A stretch of 64,000 nt of DNA from Verrucomicrobiota bacterium (GCA_016721945.1 JADKHC010000018.1:1-64000), one strand, 5' to 3'. Positions 27,153-36,187 are shown, counted from the stretch's first letter. Numbers and translations are program-made. The notes: generated from the letters alone by a model not told the origin.

Positions 27153-29891
27153 TCAGTTCTTCCTAGCGTTACGGTGAGCGAGCTGGCGCAGGGCGCTCAG
27201 CAGGAGCAACGCAGCCAGATAGCCCATGCCGGGCGCGCCGCCACCACCGCTACTGCCGCTACTCGCGGCCGGCGTCACGGTTGTACTGCCACTACTGGAA
27301 CTACTGCCACTACTGGAACTGCTGCCACCGGTGTCGCCCGACGTGCTGCTACCCAGGGAAACGGCCAGCGGTGAAGCGACCACATAGTCGCCCGAAGCCG
27401 TACCGATCACCACGCTGTAAGTGCCGACATGGGCAGCCTGCATCGAAGCCACGCTGTAGGTGGAAGAGGTCGCGCCGGAGATATTGAAATTGTTTAGCCG
27501 CCATTGATACGAGGTTCCGGTGAAGCTCGCTGGCACTGCGGTCAAAACGAACGAGGCGCCAGGTACAACTGCTGCGGCGGGTCCGGTGATGGAAGCGCTG
27601 CGAGCCGAAGGCGTGCCGGAGGTAGCGCCCGCTGTGTTGCCCGCAAACTGGGTGCTGTAGATCGCCACGTCTTCGGCGGGAAGCAGCTCGTAGGAGTAAG
27701 CGGGTGTGCTAACCGCATCAGTGCCCACGTCGACGGCTTTGCCCGTGCAGTTGGTAAACAGGTTCGAGATGGCGCGAATACGGCCGGCGGGTTTTGCCGT
27801 ATCCACATTCTGCTTACTTAGTGGATCGTTCATCTGTTCGTACGCATTGAATTCTGCGAAGAATTGGGCGTTGTCCCGGGCATCAGTTGTTGAAGTGCTG
27901 CCCGACGCCTTGAAGTAATTATTAAAGAGATGGACATAGCCGTAGGTGCTCGAGGGCATGTTCGTGTCGCAGCGGTCGGACCACCAGTTGTGGTGCAGGG
28001 TCACGCGGAGTGGCTTGGTCTCCGAACCGGCGAGGCCGATCCTCATGCTGGAACGCTGACCTGCGTGCGTGGTGGCGAAGTAGAATTCCGACCAGGATAC
28101 GGTCACCAGGTCCGCGCCGTCGCTGATTTCGATCAGGTCGCTGGCACAGTTGAAAAGCGTGCAGTGCGTGATGAAGATGTTGGTCGCATTGCGGACAATA
28201 ATGCCGACGCCGCCGGCGTTTGTGGCTGTTGGGTTGGTTATGTTGAGGCCGCGGATGATAACGTTGTTCACGCCGCCGGTGCTCAGGTCGAGCGCACCGA
28301 TAATCGTTGAAGCGCCATCGACGCCCTGGATGGTTTTGTTGGATTTAATTGAGACCGAGCCGCCCAGATCGATGGTGCCGGAAATATTGATGACGTATGC
28401 CGTGGGGGATTCGGCATAGGTTTTGAAATTGGCCGCAGTCGAAACGGTAACCGTCGATCCCGCGGCACCTCCTGTGGTGGAGGCGGCAGAAGCGTCGGGT
28501 TTGAAGGCCGAAGTTTCCTGCGTCACGGTCAAGGTTGCGGTGCTGCTGGTGGTTGAACCATATGAGTTGGTTACGATCACCGCATAACTGCCCGCATCGG
28601 CTGATGTGGCACTTGTGAGGGAGTAACTGGCGGAGGTGGCGCCGGAAATGGCCGTGCCGCCCTTCGTCCACTGATAGGTTAGTGCACCCGAACCAGACGC
28701 TAGAACAGTCAAAGTTGCCGACTGGCCGACGGTGACCGTGAGTGAAGCAGGCTGGGTCGAGATTGCGGGAGCGGTGCCGGCAGGGTTGACGGTGAGGGTG
28801 GCGTTGCTGGACGTGGTGGAGCCCGCAGAGTTGGTGACGACGACGGAGTAGTTGGCGGCATCAGCAGCCGTGGTGGCGGTGATGGAGTAAGTGGCGTTGG
28901 TGGCGCCAGAGATGGCGGTGCTGTTCTTGCGCCACTGATAGGTGAGTGGGACGGAACTGGAGGCAGTGACGGAGAACGAAGCGGGTTGGCCGGCGGTAAC
29001 CGTGAGCGAAGCGGGCTGAGAGGTGATCGCAGGTGCGACGACGACGACGCTTACGGTGAGGATGGCATTGTTGGACGTGGCGGTACCGGCAGAGTTAGTG
29101 ACGACGACGGAGTAGTTGGCGGCGTCAGCGGCCGTGGTGGCGGTGATGGAGTAAGAGGCGTTGGTGGCGCCAGAGATGGCGGTGCCGTTCTTGCGCCACT
29201 GATAGGTGAGCGGTGCAGAACCCGAGGCAGTGACGGAAAAAGATGCGGGCTGGCCGGCAGTGACCGTGAGCGAAGTGGGCTGAGTGGTGATCGCGGGCGC
29301 GACAACGACGGCGCTTACGGTGAGGGTGGCGGAGTTGGACGTGGCGGTACCGGCAGAGTTGGTGACGACGACGGAGTAGTTGGCGGCGTCAGCGGCTGTG
29401 GTGGCGGTGATGGAATAAGTGGCGTTGGTGGCGCCAGAGATGGCGGTGCCGTTCTTGCGCCACTGGTAGGTTAGGGTGGGGGAACCGGTTGCGGTTATAG
29501 AGAATGAAGCGGACTGGCCAGCAGTGACCGTGAGCGAAGCAGGCTGAGTGGTGATTGCGGGCGCGACGACTACGACGGCATTAACCGTGAGCACGGCGTT
29601 GTCCGAAACAGTATAGTTGACGGAGTTGGTGACGACGGCGGAGTAAGTGGCGCTGTCAGCAGTGGAGGCGGAATCGATGACATAAGTGGCGCGAGTGGCA
29701 CCGGAGATGGCGGTGCCATTCTTGCGCCATTGATAGGTGAAGGGCTGAGTGCCATCGGCAGTGACCGCGATCGTGACCGGCTGACCGGCGTCCACGGTTA
29801 AGGTCGAGGCGGCCGCGTAGTTTTGGAAAAAGAATCCCGCGCCGATGATTGCCAGGAGCGCGCGTGTGATGAGTGCGAGTGATGTCTTCAC
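27153..29891 (-). CDS. secreted Ig-repeat protein with pectate-lyase-like domain and GlyGly-type C-terminal tail
   Basis: 912-residue exoprotein. The GTG at 29891 is chosen by alignment to the paralogue, giving leader TRALLAIIGAGFFFQNYAAA. Five Ig-like repeats (to about 430) precede a PL1-type right-handed beta-helix (about 445-770) with LIEISDGADLVTVSWSEF, VTLHHNWWSDRC and TYGYVHLFNNYF. The catalytic-loop arginines of classical pectate lyases (R-x-P-R-x-R-x-G) read NMPSSTYG here. One more Ig-like repeat follows. The end is Ser/Gly-rich linker, GGGGAPGMGYLAALLLLSAL and a basic tail, like GlyGly-CTERM sorting signals. Binding rather than cleavage of pectin is possible. Confidence 0.87.
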   Translation of the reverse strand: MKTSLALITRALLAIIGAGFFFQNYAAASTLTVDAGQPVTIAVTADGTQPFTYQWRKNGTAISGATRATYVIDSASTADSATYSAVVTNSVNYTVSDNAVLTVNAVVVVAPAITTQPASLTVTAGQSASFSITATGSPTLTYQWRKNGTAISGATNATYSITATTAADAANYSVVVTNSAGTATSNSATLTVSAVVVAPAITTQPTSLTVTAGQPASFSVTASGSAPLTYQWRKNGTAISGATNASYSITATTAADAANYSVVVTNSAGTATSNNAILTVSVVVVAPAITSQPASLTVTAGQPASFSVTASSSVPLTYQWRKNSTAISGATNATYSITATTAADAANYSVVVTNSAGSTTSSNATLTVNPAGTAPAISTQPASLTVTVGQSATLTVLASGSGALTYQWTKGGTAISGATSASYSLTSATSADAGSYAVIVTNSYGSTTSSTATLTVTQETSAFKPDASAASTTGGAAGSTVTVSTAANFKTYAESPTAYVINISGTIDLGGSVSIKSNKTIQGVDGASTIIGALDLSTGGVNNVIIRGLNITNPTATNAGGVGIIVRNATNIFITHCTLFNCASDLIEISDGADLVTVSWSEFYFATTHAGQRSSMRIGLAGSETKPLRVTLHHNWWSDRCDTNMPSSTYGYVHLFNNYFKASGSTSTTDARDNAQFFAEFNAYEQMNDPLSKQNVDTAKPAGRIRAISNLFTNCTGKAVDVGTDAVSTPAYSYELLPAEDVAIYSTQFAGNTAGATSGTPSARSASITGPAAAVVPGASFVLTAVPASFTGTSYQWRLNNFNISGATSSTYSVASMQAAHVGTYSVVIGTASGDYVVASPLAVSLGSSTSGDTGGSSSSSGSSSSSGSTTVTPAASSGSSGGGGAPGMGYLAALLLLSALRQLAHRNARKN

Positions 29892-30050
29892 AGTCGCACA
29901 GCGACACGGTTTTCTGCATGGCGTAACACATTTTCTCTCCAGGAAAAGCTTTCGCCAATTTCTTACCAAAGATGTCAAAGGTGTGAGAAAAACCAGCGGA
30001 TAAAATGTATTGGATAATAGAATACGGTAAAAAATTTACCGAAAAGTTCA
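29892..30050 (-). promoter_or_regulatory. conserved upstream region of Ig/pectate-lyase gene
   Basis: Counterpart of 26612-26772. It shares TTTCTTACCAAAGATGTCAA, an AAAATGTATT word and an AATAC inverted repeat (GTATT...AATAC, about 30007-30025). It is divergent from the oxidoreductase gene starting at 30170. Confidence 0.6.
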
Positions 30051-30169
30051 GGTCGTCACACTCCTGACATAATTGTGAACCATCCAGGAGGCGTTGTGGT
30101 ACGCCCCAGCATTTTAAACGAAACGTTGTGAACGGGGTGTTTTTGGCCCATGGTTGAGGGAGTTCCCCT

Positions 30170-31189
30170 ATGACTACTTCCAATAAAAAAATTCGCTGGG
30201 GCGTGCTGGGTTACGCGCGCATCGCCCATGAGTCGGTGATCCCCGCCATCACGCGTTCCAATAATTCAGTTTTCCAAGCGATCGCGTCGCGCGACACCGC
30301 GAAGCTCGACGAGTGCCGGAAGAAATTTAACTGCCCGAATACACACGCCTCCTACGAAGCGCTGCTGCGCGATCCAGAGGTCGACGCGGTTTATATTCCA
30401 CTGCCCAACGGACTGCACCGTGAGTGGACGATCAAAGCCGCCGAGCACGGGAAACATGTTCTCTGTGAAAAACCGATCGGCCTCAATGCCGCCGAATGTC
30501 GTGAGATGATGGCGGTCTGCGCGAAACACGGCGTGACGTTCATGGAAGCGTTCATGTATCGCTATTCGGATTGCACGCGCAAGGTCCTCGAAGTGCTGCG
30601 CAGCGGTGAGCTCGGCGAAATAAAATATATCTATTCGGCTTTCCGCTTTCTGCTAACGCGCACCGACGACGTTCGTTCCAAGCCGGAACTCGGCGGCGGC
30701 TCGCTCTACGACGTGGGCTGTTATCCGCTGAATTTCACAGGCATGGTGGTGGATGAACTCGCGCGTATCCAATCTGCGGCGACAGGTTCGCCAGCTCCTG
30801 CCGCCGCGATGCCGGAATCGATTTCTGTGCAATGCGTGAAAGAAGGCGGCGTGGACGTGCTCTTCTCGGCCCTCATGAAATATAGCTCCGGCCTGGTCGC
30901 TTCGATTAACTCGGGTTTCAACGCTCAGCATCAGATCGAGTCGCAGATCATCGGCACGAAAGGTGCACTACAGGTGCCCAATACCTTCCTCGGAGAAGCG
31001 GGCGTGCTCACGTTCCTCGTCAATAACCGTGTCGAAAAGACAATTCCGGTCGAGAAGAGCGACCGCTACCGGCTCGAAGTCGAAGATTTTGCCGACGCCG
31101 TTCTGAATAAACGGGCGCCGCTTTTCAGCCTGACCGAGACGCTCCGCAACATGGAGCTCATGGACCGTCTGTACGCCGAATGTAGGTGA
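30170..31189 (+). CDS. Gfo/Idh/MocA-family oxidoreductase
   Basis: 339-residue NAD(P)-dependent dehydrogenase. The N-terminal Rossmann fold has WGVLGYARIAHESVIPAI, then YIPLPNGLHREW and the family signature CEKPIGLNAAEC with the catalytic Lys. The C-terminal alpha/beta domain starts at about 125 (FMEAFMYRYSDC) and includes GGGSLYDVGCYPLNF. The family oxidises sugars, inositol or dihydrodiols. MEAFMYR plus DVGCYPL is shared with the dihydrodiol dehydrogenase / glucose-fructose oxidoreductase branch, but the substrate is open. It is divergent from the Ig/pectate-lyase gene and convergent with dut across repeat copy 3. Confidence 0.9.
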   Translation: MTTSNKKIRWGVLGYARIAHESVIPAITRSNNSVFQAIASRDTAKLDECRKKFNCPNTHASYEALLRDPEVDAVYIPLPNGLHREWTIKAAEHGKHVLCEKPIGLNAAECREMMAVCAKHGVTFMEAFMYRYSDCTRKVLEVLRSGELGEIKYIYSAFRFLLTRTDDVRSKPELGGGSLYDVGCYPLNFTGMVVDELARIQSAATGSPAPAAAMPESISVQCVKEGGVDVLFSALMKYSSGLVASINSGFNAQHQIESQIIGTKGALQVPNTFLGEAGVLTFLVNNRVEKTIPVEKSDRYRLEVEDFADAVLNKRAPLFSLTETLRNMELMDRLYAECR

Positions 31190-31242
31190 TAACTGGTTCG
31201 GGCTGGACAACGATGCAGATTGAACGACGGGATTTTTTCGTC

Positions 31243-31373
31243 GTAACGGTGCAGATGAAGGTGGAGTCCGTTGTCCCTAACGGGCTGGTCTGAGAGTGAC
31301 TTCGATCAAGCCCGATGGGACATCGGGCTCCACCTTTGTGCACGCCGCGCTACGCTACCATCTGCTTCGTTAC
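31243..31373. repeat. nested palindromic repeat, copy 3 (131 bp)
   Basis: The outer arms GTAACGGTGCAGATG (31243-31257) and CATCTGCTTCGTTAC (31359-31373) match with two mismatches. The inner block 31260-31334 has the same double-hairpin design as copy 1. It fills the space between two convergent genes, where it could act as a bidirectional terminator. Confidence 0.82.
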
Positions 31374-31376
31374 TGC

Positions 31377-31805
31377 TTAGCGGCCGGTGCTGCCGAAACC
31401 GCCGGAGCTGCGTGCGGTGTCGTCGAGTGTCTCAACTAGTTCGGCATCGGCCATGATCACGGGGCACACGGCGATCTGCGCGATGCGGTCGCCGGCTTTG
31501 TAAGTGAATGCGTCGTCGCCGAGATTCATAAGAATGATGCCGACCTCGCCGCGATAATCGGAATCGACGGTACCTGGCGAGTTGAGCACAAAGACGCCTT
31601 GTTTCAACGCGAGGCCGCTGCGCGAGCGCACTTGCACCTCGAAGCCTTTGTCGACGGCGACGGCGAGTCCGGTACGAACGAAGCCGCGGGACTTCGCGGG
31701 AATGGCCCCGCCTTCAAGCGCATGAACATCGAAGCAACTAGCTCCGGTGGTGGTGCGAACGGGCATCTTGGCGGCGGGGTCGAGGCGTTTAACTTTCAGG
31801 ATCAT
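31377..31805 (-). CDS. dut: deoxyuridine 5'-triphosphate nucleotidohydrolase
   Basis: Trimeric dUTPase of 142 residues, hydrolysing dUTP to dUMP and pyrophosphate. The five family motifs appear in order: ASCFDVHA (motif 1, usually AGYDL), VRSRSGLA (2), GTVDSDYRGE (3), AGDRIAQIAVCPV (4) and the C-terminal arm RSSGGFGSTGR (5). Length is normal. It keeps uracil out of DNA and supplies dUMP, fitting the RNR gene 3 kb away, although transcription is separate. The stop is next to repeat copy 3. Confidence 0.95.
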   Translation of the reverse strand: MILKVKRLDPAAKMPVRTTTGASCFDVHALEGGAIPAKSRGFVRTGLAVAVDKGFEVQVRSRSGLALKQGVFVLNSPGTVDSDYRGEVGIILMNLGDDAFTYKAGDRIAQIAVCPVIMADAELVETLDDTARSSGGFGSTGR

Positions 31806-31978
31806 ACTTCGAAGGCTGATGGTTGGGCGGGTCGTGGGGCGCGCGTTGTTTTACCCGAGAAGGGATACATGGGATCAACATTATTCACATCGCGGAAACG
31901 GCTCGGTGCAAAACTGGCCTGGCTAGAAAACGAGTTGCGCCACGGCGGGACTGGGTGATTTTGTACGGGAACTTACGC

Positions 31979-34090
31979 ATGAGCCCTGCAATTTCTTTTA
32001 AATGGCCACGCGTGCTCGTTTGGGGCGCGGTGGTTTTGACCGGTACGTTTTCTTTGGCGGTATTGGCTTGGTCGCGTGGCGAGCCGGTTAGCGCACTGTG
32101 GGCCGTAGTCGCGTCGTTGTGTGTGTTTGCGGTGTCGTATCGCTTCCATAGTGCGTGGCTCATGGCGAAGGTGCTTACGCTCGACGAACTCCGAGCGACG
32201 CCGGCGGTGCTGCACGAGGATGGGCGCGACTTCGTGAAGACGAATCGCTGGGTCGTCTTCGGGCATCATTTTGCGGCGATCGCGGGGCCGGGGCCGTTGG
32301 TCGGGCCGGTGCTGGCGGCGCAGTTTGGTTTTCTGCCGGGACTTTTGTGGATTTTGATTGGTGCGACTCTCGGCGGCGCGGTCCACGATTCGGTGATTTT
32401 GTTTTGTTCGACGCGGCGGCGTGGCAAATCGCTTGGTCAGATGATCAGCGAAGAGATTAGTCCGCTGGCGGGCGTGATCGCGCTGGTGAGTATTTTGGCG
32501 ATTCTGATTATCCTGATCGCGGTGTTGGGGCTTGTCGTGGTGAACGCACTCGCGGAAAGCCCGTGGGGCTTATTCACGATCGCGGCGACGATGCCGATTG
32601 CGATTTTCATGGGCCTGGCGATGCGCGGTGTGGGGCACAACTCGCGGGCGTTGATTTGGATCAGTCTGGCGGGTGTGGTGGCGCTGCTCGCGGCGGTTTA
32701 CGCGGGGCAGTTTGTGCATCATTCGCCAGAGTGGTCGGCGGTGTTTACATTGAAGAGCACGACGCTGGCGTGGTGGATGATTGGATACGGTTTTCTGGCT
32801 TCGACGCTGCCGGTTTGGCTGCTACTCGCGCCGCGTGATTATCTGAGCACGTTCATGAAAATCGGCACGGTAGCGTTGCTTGCGGTGGCCGTCGTGGTGA
32901 TCGCACCGATGTTAAAAATGCCGTCGTTGACCAAGTTCATCGATGGCACGGGGCCAGTGCTGGCAGGGCCGGTATTTCCATTTTGCTTTATCACAATCGC
33001 GTGCGCGGCGGTGTCGGGATTTCACTCGCTGATCTCATCGGGCACGACGCCGAAGATGATCACGCGCGAGAGTGATATTCGGGTGATCGGTTATGGTGCG
33101 ATGATCACGGAAATGCTGGTGGGCGTGATGGCGCTGATCGCCGCGTGTGCGATGGAGCCGGGCGAATATTTTGCTGTTAACATGAAGGGCGAACCTGCGG
33201 CCGTGGTGGCGAAGGTAACAGCATTGGGCTTTCCGGTGACCGAGGCGCAGATGACCACGTTAGCGGCCGATGTGGGCGAACAAACTATGATCGGCCGCAC
33301 GGGTGGGGCGCCGACATTTGCGGTGGGCATGGCGCGGATGTTTGCGAGTGTGCTGGGCAATCCTTCGACAGGTTCAGGGCCCGAGGTCAAACCGACGGGC
33401 AAGTCGGCGTTGGCGCTCTGGTATCACTTTGCGATCATGTTTGAGGCGTTGTTCATCCTAACTACGATCGATGCGGGCACGCGGGTGGGGCGCTTTCTGA
33501 TGCAGGATTTGCTGGGCAAGGTCTGGGCACCGCTTGGGCAGACGCGCTCGACGCTGGGCAACTGGGTCGCGAGCGCGGTGTTTGTTGCCGCTTGGGGATG
33601 GTTCCTGTACGCGGGCGTGATCGATCCGCTCGGCGGTATCAACAGCCTGTGGCCGATCTTCGGCGTGGCAAACCAGTTGCTTGCGGTATTGGCCTTTTCC
33701 TTGGGCACGACAGTGCTGATCAAGATGGGACGCGTGCGTTACCTCTGGGCGACGGTTGTCCCTTTAATCTGGTTGTTGGCAGTGACGATGACGGCGGGCT
33801 GGATGAAGATTTTCAGCAGCGACCCGCGCGTGGGATTTTTGAGTGCCGCAGAGATTCTAAAAAAGAAACTCGCGGCGGATGGCGGCACGCCGCTCGAACA
33901 GGTCAAGCAATGGCAGCACTTGCTTACCAATAACTACATCAATACCGCCGTTACTGGCGCGTTCATGGTGTTGGTGCTGTTGGTTGTCGCAGTGTGCGTG
34001 CGCGAGTGGTGGCTGCTCCTCAGGAAGCGACGCGTGCCGGTTTTGCGCGAGGAGCCGTACGTAGCGGTGGCGCTCAGCCAGACACGTTGA
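31979..34090 (+). CDS. cstA: carbon starvation protein CstA-type transporter
   Basis: 703-residue polytopic membrane protein of the CstA family, which take up peptides or pyruvate. The conserved core GHHFAAIAGPGPLVGPVLAA lies near residue 93. The tail includes DAGTRVGRFLMQDLLG and LWPIFGVANQLLAVLA, and about 16 TM helices are expected. The ATG at 31979 is chosen; a longer open frame reaches 31823 but overlaps the dut 5' end and is not conserved in appearance. At 33362-33380 a CCTTCGACAGG-type interspersed word is read in frame as NPSTGSGPE within a loop. Regulation cannot be seen. Confidence 0.92.
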   Translation: MSPAISFKWPRVLVWGAVVLTGTFSLAVLAWSRGEPVSALWAVVASLCVFAVSYRFHSAWLMAKVLTLDELRATPAVLHEDGRDFVKTNRWVVFGHHFAAIAGPGPLVGPVLAAQFGFLPGLLWILIGATLGGAVHDSVILFCSTRRRGKSLGQMISEEISPLAGVIALVSILAILIILIAVLGLVVVNALAESPWGLFTIAATMPIAIFMGLAMRGVGHNSRALIWISLAGVVALLAAVYAGQFVHHSPEWSAVFTLKSTTLAWWMIGYGFLASTLPVWLLLAPRDYLSTFMKIGTVALLAVAVVVIAPMLKMPSLTKFIDGTGPVLAGPVFPFCFITIACAAVSGFHSLISSGTTPKMITRESDIRVIGYGAMITEMLVGVMALIAACAMEPGEYFAVNMKGEPAAVVAKVTALGFPVTEAQMTTLAADVGEQTMIGRTGGAPTFAVGMARMFASVLGNPSTGSGPEVKPTGKSALALWYHFAIMFEALFILTTIDAGTRVGRFLMQDLLGKVWAPLGQTRSTLGNWVASAVFVAAWGWFLYAGVIDPLGGINSLWPIFGVANQLLAVLAFSLGTTVLIKMGRVRYLWATVVPLIWLLAVTMTAGWMKIFSSDPRVGFLSAAEILKKKLAADGGTPLEQVKQWQHLLTNNYINTAVTGAFMVLVLLVVAVCVREWWLLLRKRRVPVLREEPYVAVALSQTR

Positions 34091-34148
34091 GTTTTGGGCC
34101 AATCTTCTGCTTGCCGCCGTGCACGCGGGCTGCGATGACGTTTCTTCT

Positions 34149-34478
34149 ATGGCCAATCTTCCCACTCAATTCGCCGGCGTGACCGTCGTCACCAAGGCCA
34201 ACGTTTATTTCGATGGCAAAGTCATCAGCCACTCGGTGGTTTTTGCCGATGGCTCCAAGAAAACCCTTGGGCTGATCTATCCCGGCTCGTACCACTTCGG
34301 CACGGGTGCGCCCGAGCGTATGGAGATGGTTGCTGGTTCGTGCAAGGTCACGCTCGACGGACAGACTGAAGTCAAAACCTTCAATGCCGGCGAATATTTC
34401 GACGTCCCGGGCAAAAGCGGTTTCACGATCGAAGTCGCCAGCGGTATTTGCGAATACATCTGCTCGTTCCTTGCCTGA
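34149..34478 (+). CDS. ppnP: pyrimidine/purine nucleoside phosphorylase (PpnP/YaiE)
   Basis: 109-residue small cupin-fold enzyme (formerly DUF1255). Characteristic stretches are ANVYFDGKVISHSVVFADGS, KTLGLIYPGSYHFGTGAPER and GEYFDVPGKSGFTIEV, ending SGICEYICSFL. PpnP splits many nucleosides to free base and ribose 1-phosphate. The ATG at 34149 matches the usual N-terminus MANLPTQFAGV. It follows cstA by 58 bases on the same strand and is closed by a terminator 36 bases downstream. Confidence 0.93.
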   Translation: MANLPTQFAGVTVVTKANVYFDGKVISHSVVFADGSKKTLGLIYPGSYHFGTGAPERMEMVAGSCKVTLDGQTEVKTFNAGEYFDVPGKSGFTIEVASGICEYICSFLA

Positions 34479-34514
34479 GCGGAACACAAAACATTTGTTA
34501 TCACCAAGTTTTTT

Positions 34515-34541
34515 ACGGGCGCCCGCAAGGCGCCCGTTTTT
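34515..34541 (+). terminator. rho-independent terminator after ppnP
   Basis: Stem ACGGGCGCC (34515-34523) / GGCGCCCGT (34529-34537) with loop CGCAA, then a T-run. T residues also precede the stem, so the complementary strand may terminate too. Confidence 0.85.
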
Positions 34542-34819
34542 GTTTAGCTGGTTCAGCAACGGACTTTGTTTTTGCGAGTTCATTTACAAGTGAACGCATC
34601 GAAAACTGCTCGATAGAGGCTAAGCCAGTTGGCGTTGCCCGGTTCTGGCCGAGACCGATTTCCTGGCGAAAAGCCGGGCGGAAACGGCCCAAGGCCGACA
34701 CTGTTTTTCGGCCGTAATATTTTCTTCTGTTTAGGGCTTGTGTGGGAGTCTGGTTGACCCATGTTTCCGCCCTCCTTGAGGGCCAGAAACCGTCGATAAC
34801 AAAGATTTTGTGAAGACGT

Positions 34820-34861
34820 GGTATTAAATACCTTTATAAGTAAACGACCACAACGGGTGGT
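34820..34861. promoter_or_regulatory. two short palindromes upstream of class II RNR gene
   Basis: GGTATTAAATACC (34820-34832) is a perfect 13-base palindrome and ACCAC-5-GTGGT (34847-34861) lies 28 bases centre to centre downstream. They are 73 bases before the RNR start. NrdR normally binds two boxes before nrd operons, but the spacing and sequence do not match its consensus well. No cobalamin riboswitch core was recognised in the 34542-34933 gap. Confidence 0.35.
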
Positions 34862-34933
34862 GGTTGACAGGGGTGGGTACCACAAGCGGTAGTGGCGGCC
34901 CGTTTTCGTCACCGAGAAGTAACTTTTACCAAT

Positions 34934-36187
34934 ATGAGCAGTTTCGCTACCCCCGCATCACGGCCGGTCTCCCATCGTCAGAACGGTCTTCAGGACTACA
35001 TCGCCATCTCGAAATACGCTCGTTATTCTCCCGGTAAGCGCCGTCGTGAGACGTGGTCGGAAGCCGTGGCTCGCGTGCGTGATATGCATCTCACTCATTA
35101 CAAAGATGCTTCGCTCAAGGCGATTGCCGACGATCTGGTTGCCAAGGGCGAAATCTCTGCGGACATCGTAGCGTCGGCCGGTGAACTCGGTTCCCTGCAC
35201 GGCGGGATTTTTTCGGCGTTTGCGGGTGTCGACAACAAGGAAGTTCTTCCTTCGATGCGCAGCTTGCAGTTTGGCGGCGAAGCGATTCTCACCAAGCACA
35301 CCCGCATCTACAATTGCGCTTTTACGCACATCGACCGTCTCGAAGCGTTTCGCGAAAGTTTCTACCTTCTTCTCTGCGGCTGCGGCGTCGGCTTCTCGGT
35401 TCAGCGCCAGCACATTGACCGTCTGCCCGCTTTCGCAGTTCTAGACAAATCTCTTCCGGTCGAGACGCACGTCGTTGCTGACACGATTGAAGGCTGGGCT
35501 GAGGCGATGCACGCACAGTTCCTTGCCGCGGTCGAAGGCCGCCGTGTTCAGTTTGATTTCGGTCTGATTCGCCCCGCTGGTTCGCCGCTGCGCACTTCGG
35601 GTGGCAAAGCTCCCGGTGCTGAGCCGCTGATGCATGCGCTCAAGCACATCGAGGCCATTCTCGACAAATCCGCTGGTCGCAAGATGCGCTCCATCGAGGC
35701 TTACGACTGCATCATGTGGGCCGCCAAGGCCGTGCTCTCCGGCGGCATCCGCCGCTCCGCCACGATCTGTCTTTTCTCGGCCGACGACGTCGAGATGACC
35801 AATGCCAAAACTGGCAGCTGGTTCGACACCAACCCGCAGCGCGCCGCGAGTAACAACTCCGCTGTCATCGTTCGCAGCCAGGCCAGTCGCGAGGATTTTG
35901 ACCGCCTTTTCGAAGCGCAAAAACAATTTGGCGAACCCGGTTTCTACTTCGTCGAAGACGCTGAGCACGGCTCGAACCCTTGCGTCGAGATCGGTCTCAA
36001 TCCCCGCGTGAATCTCAACCAGGAATCGATCGCGCGCCTCCGCGAGCTCGGCTACGAAGGTGAACTTAAGGAAGGCGAGACCGTCTCCGGGGGCGCCGCG
36101 CCCGCGGCCCCCCCCCGCCCCCGCCCGCCCGGCGCGTTCTGGTTTCCAGTTCTGCAATCTCACCACGCTTTCCGCTGCCGTTGCTGA
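34934..36187 (+). CDS. nrdJ: adenosylcobalamin-dependent ribonucleotide reductase, N-terminal part (frame broken)
   Basis: First two thirds of a class II RNR of the monomeric RTPR type. Visible are the redox Cys in TRIYNCAFTHIDRL, the LCGCGVGFSVQ substrate-site stretch, GGIRRSATICLFSADD and the radical-site loop NPCVEIGL. The ATG at 34934 gives MSSFATPASRPVSHRQNG. Authentic sequence ends at GETVSG near 36090. The remaining codons to the stop at 36187 are read out of frame after a 52-base G/C-only insertion, and the protein continues in the +1 frame. Class II enzymes need vitamin B12 and work with or without oxygen. Confidence 0.85.
   Translation: MSSFATPASRPVSHRQNGLQDYIAISKYARYSPGKRRRETWSEAVARVRDMHLTHYKDASLKAIADDLVAKGEISADIVASAGELGSLHGGIFSAFAGVDNKEVLPSMRSLQFGGEAILTKHTRIYNCAFTHIDRLEAFRESFYLLLCGCGVGFSVQRQHIDRLPAFAVLDKSLPVETHVVADTIEGWAEAMHAQFLAAVEGRRVQFDFGLIRPAGSPLRTSGGKAPGAEPLMHALKHIEAILDKSAGRKMRSIEAYDCIMWAAKAVLSGGIRRSATICLFSADDVEMTNAKTGSWFDTNPQRAASNNSAVIVRSQASREDFDRLFEAQKQFGEPGFYFVEDAEHGSNPCVEIGLNPRVNLNQESIARLRELGYEGELKEGETVSGGAAPAAPPRPRPPGAFWFPVLQSHHAFRCRC

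Noticed and set aside
23100..31400. CRISPR array
   Set aside because: The repeats are palindromic, far apart and irregularly spaced, with no short regular spacers or cas genes.
34542..34933. Cobalamin riboswitch before the B12-dependent RNR
   Set aside because: No conserved B12-box or receptor core was found, only local hairpins.
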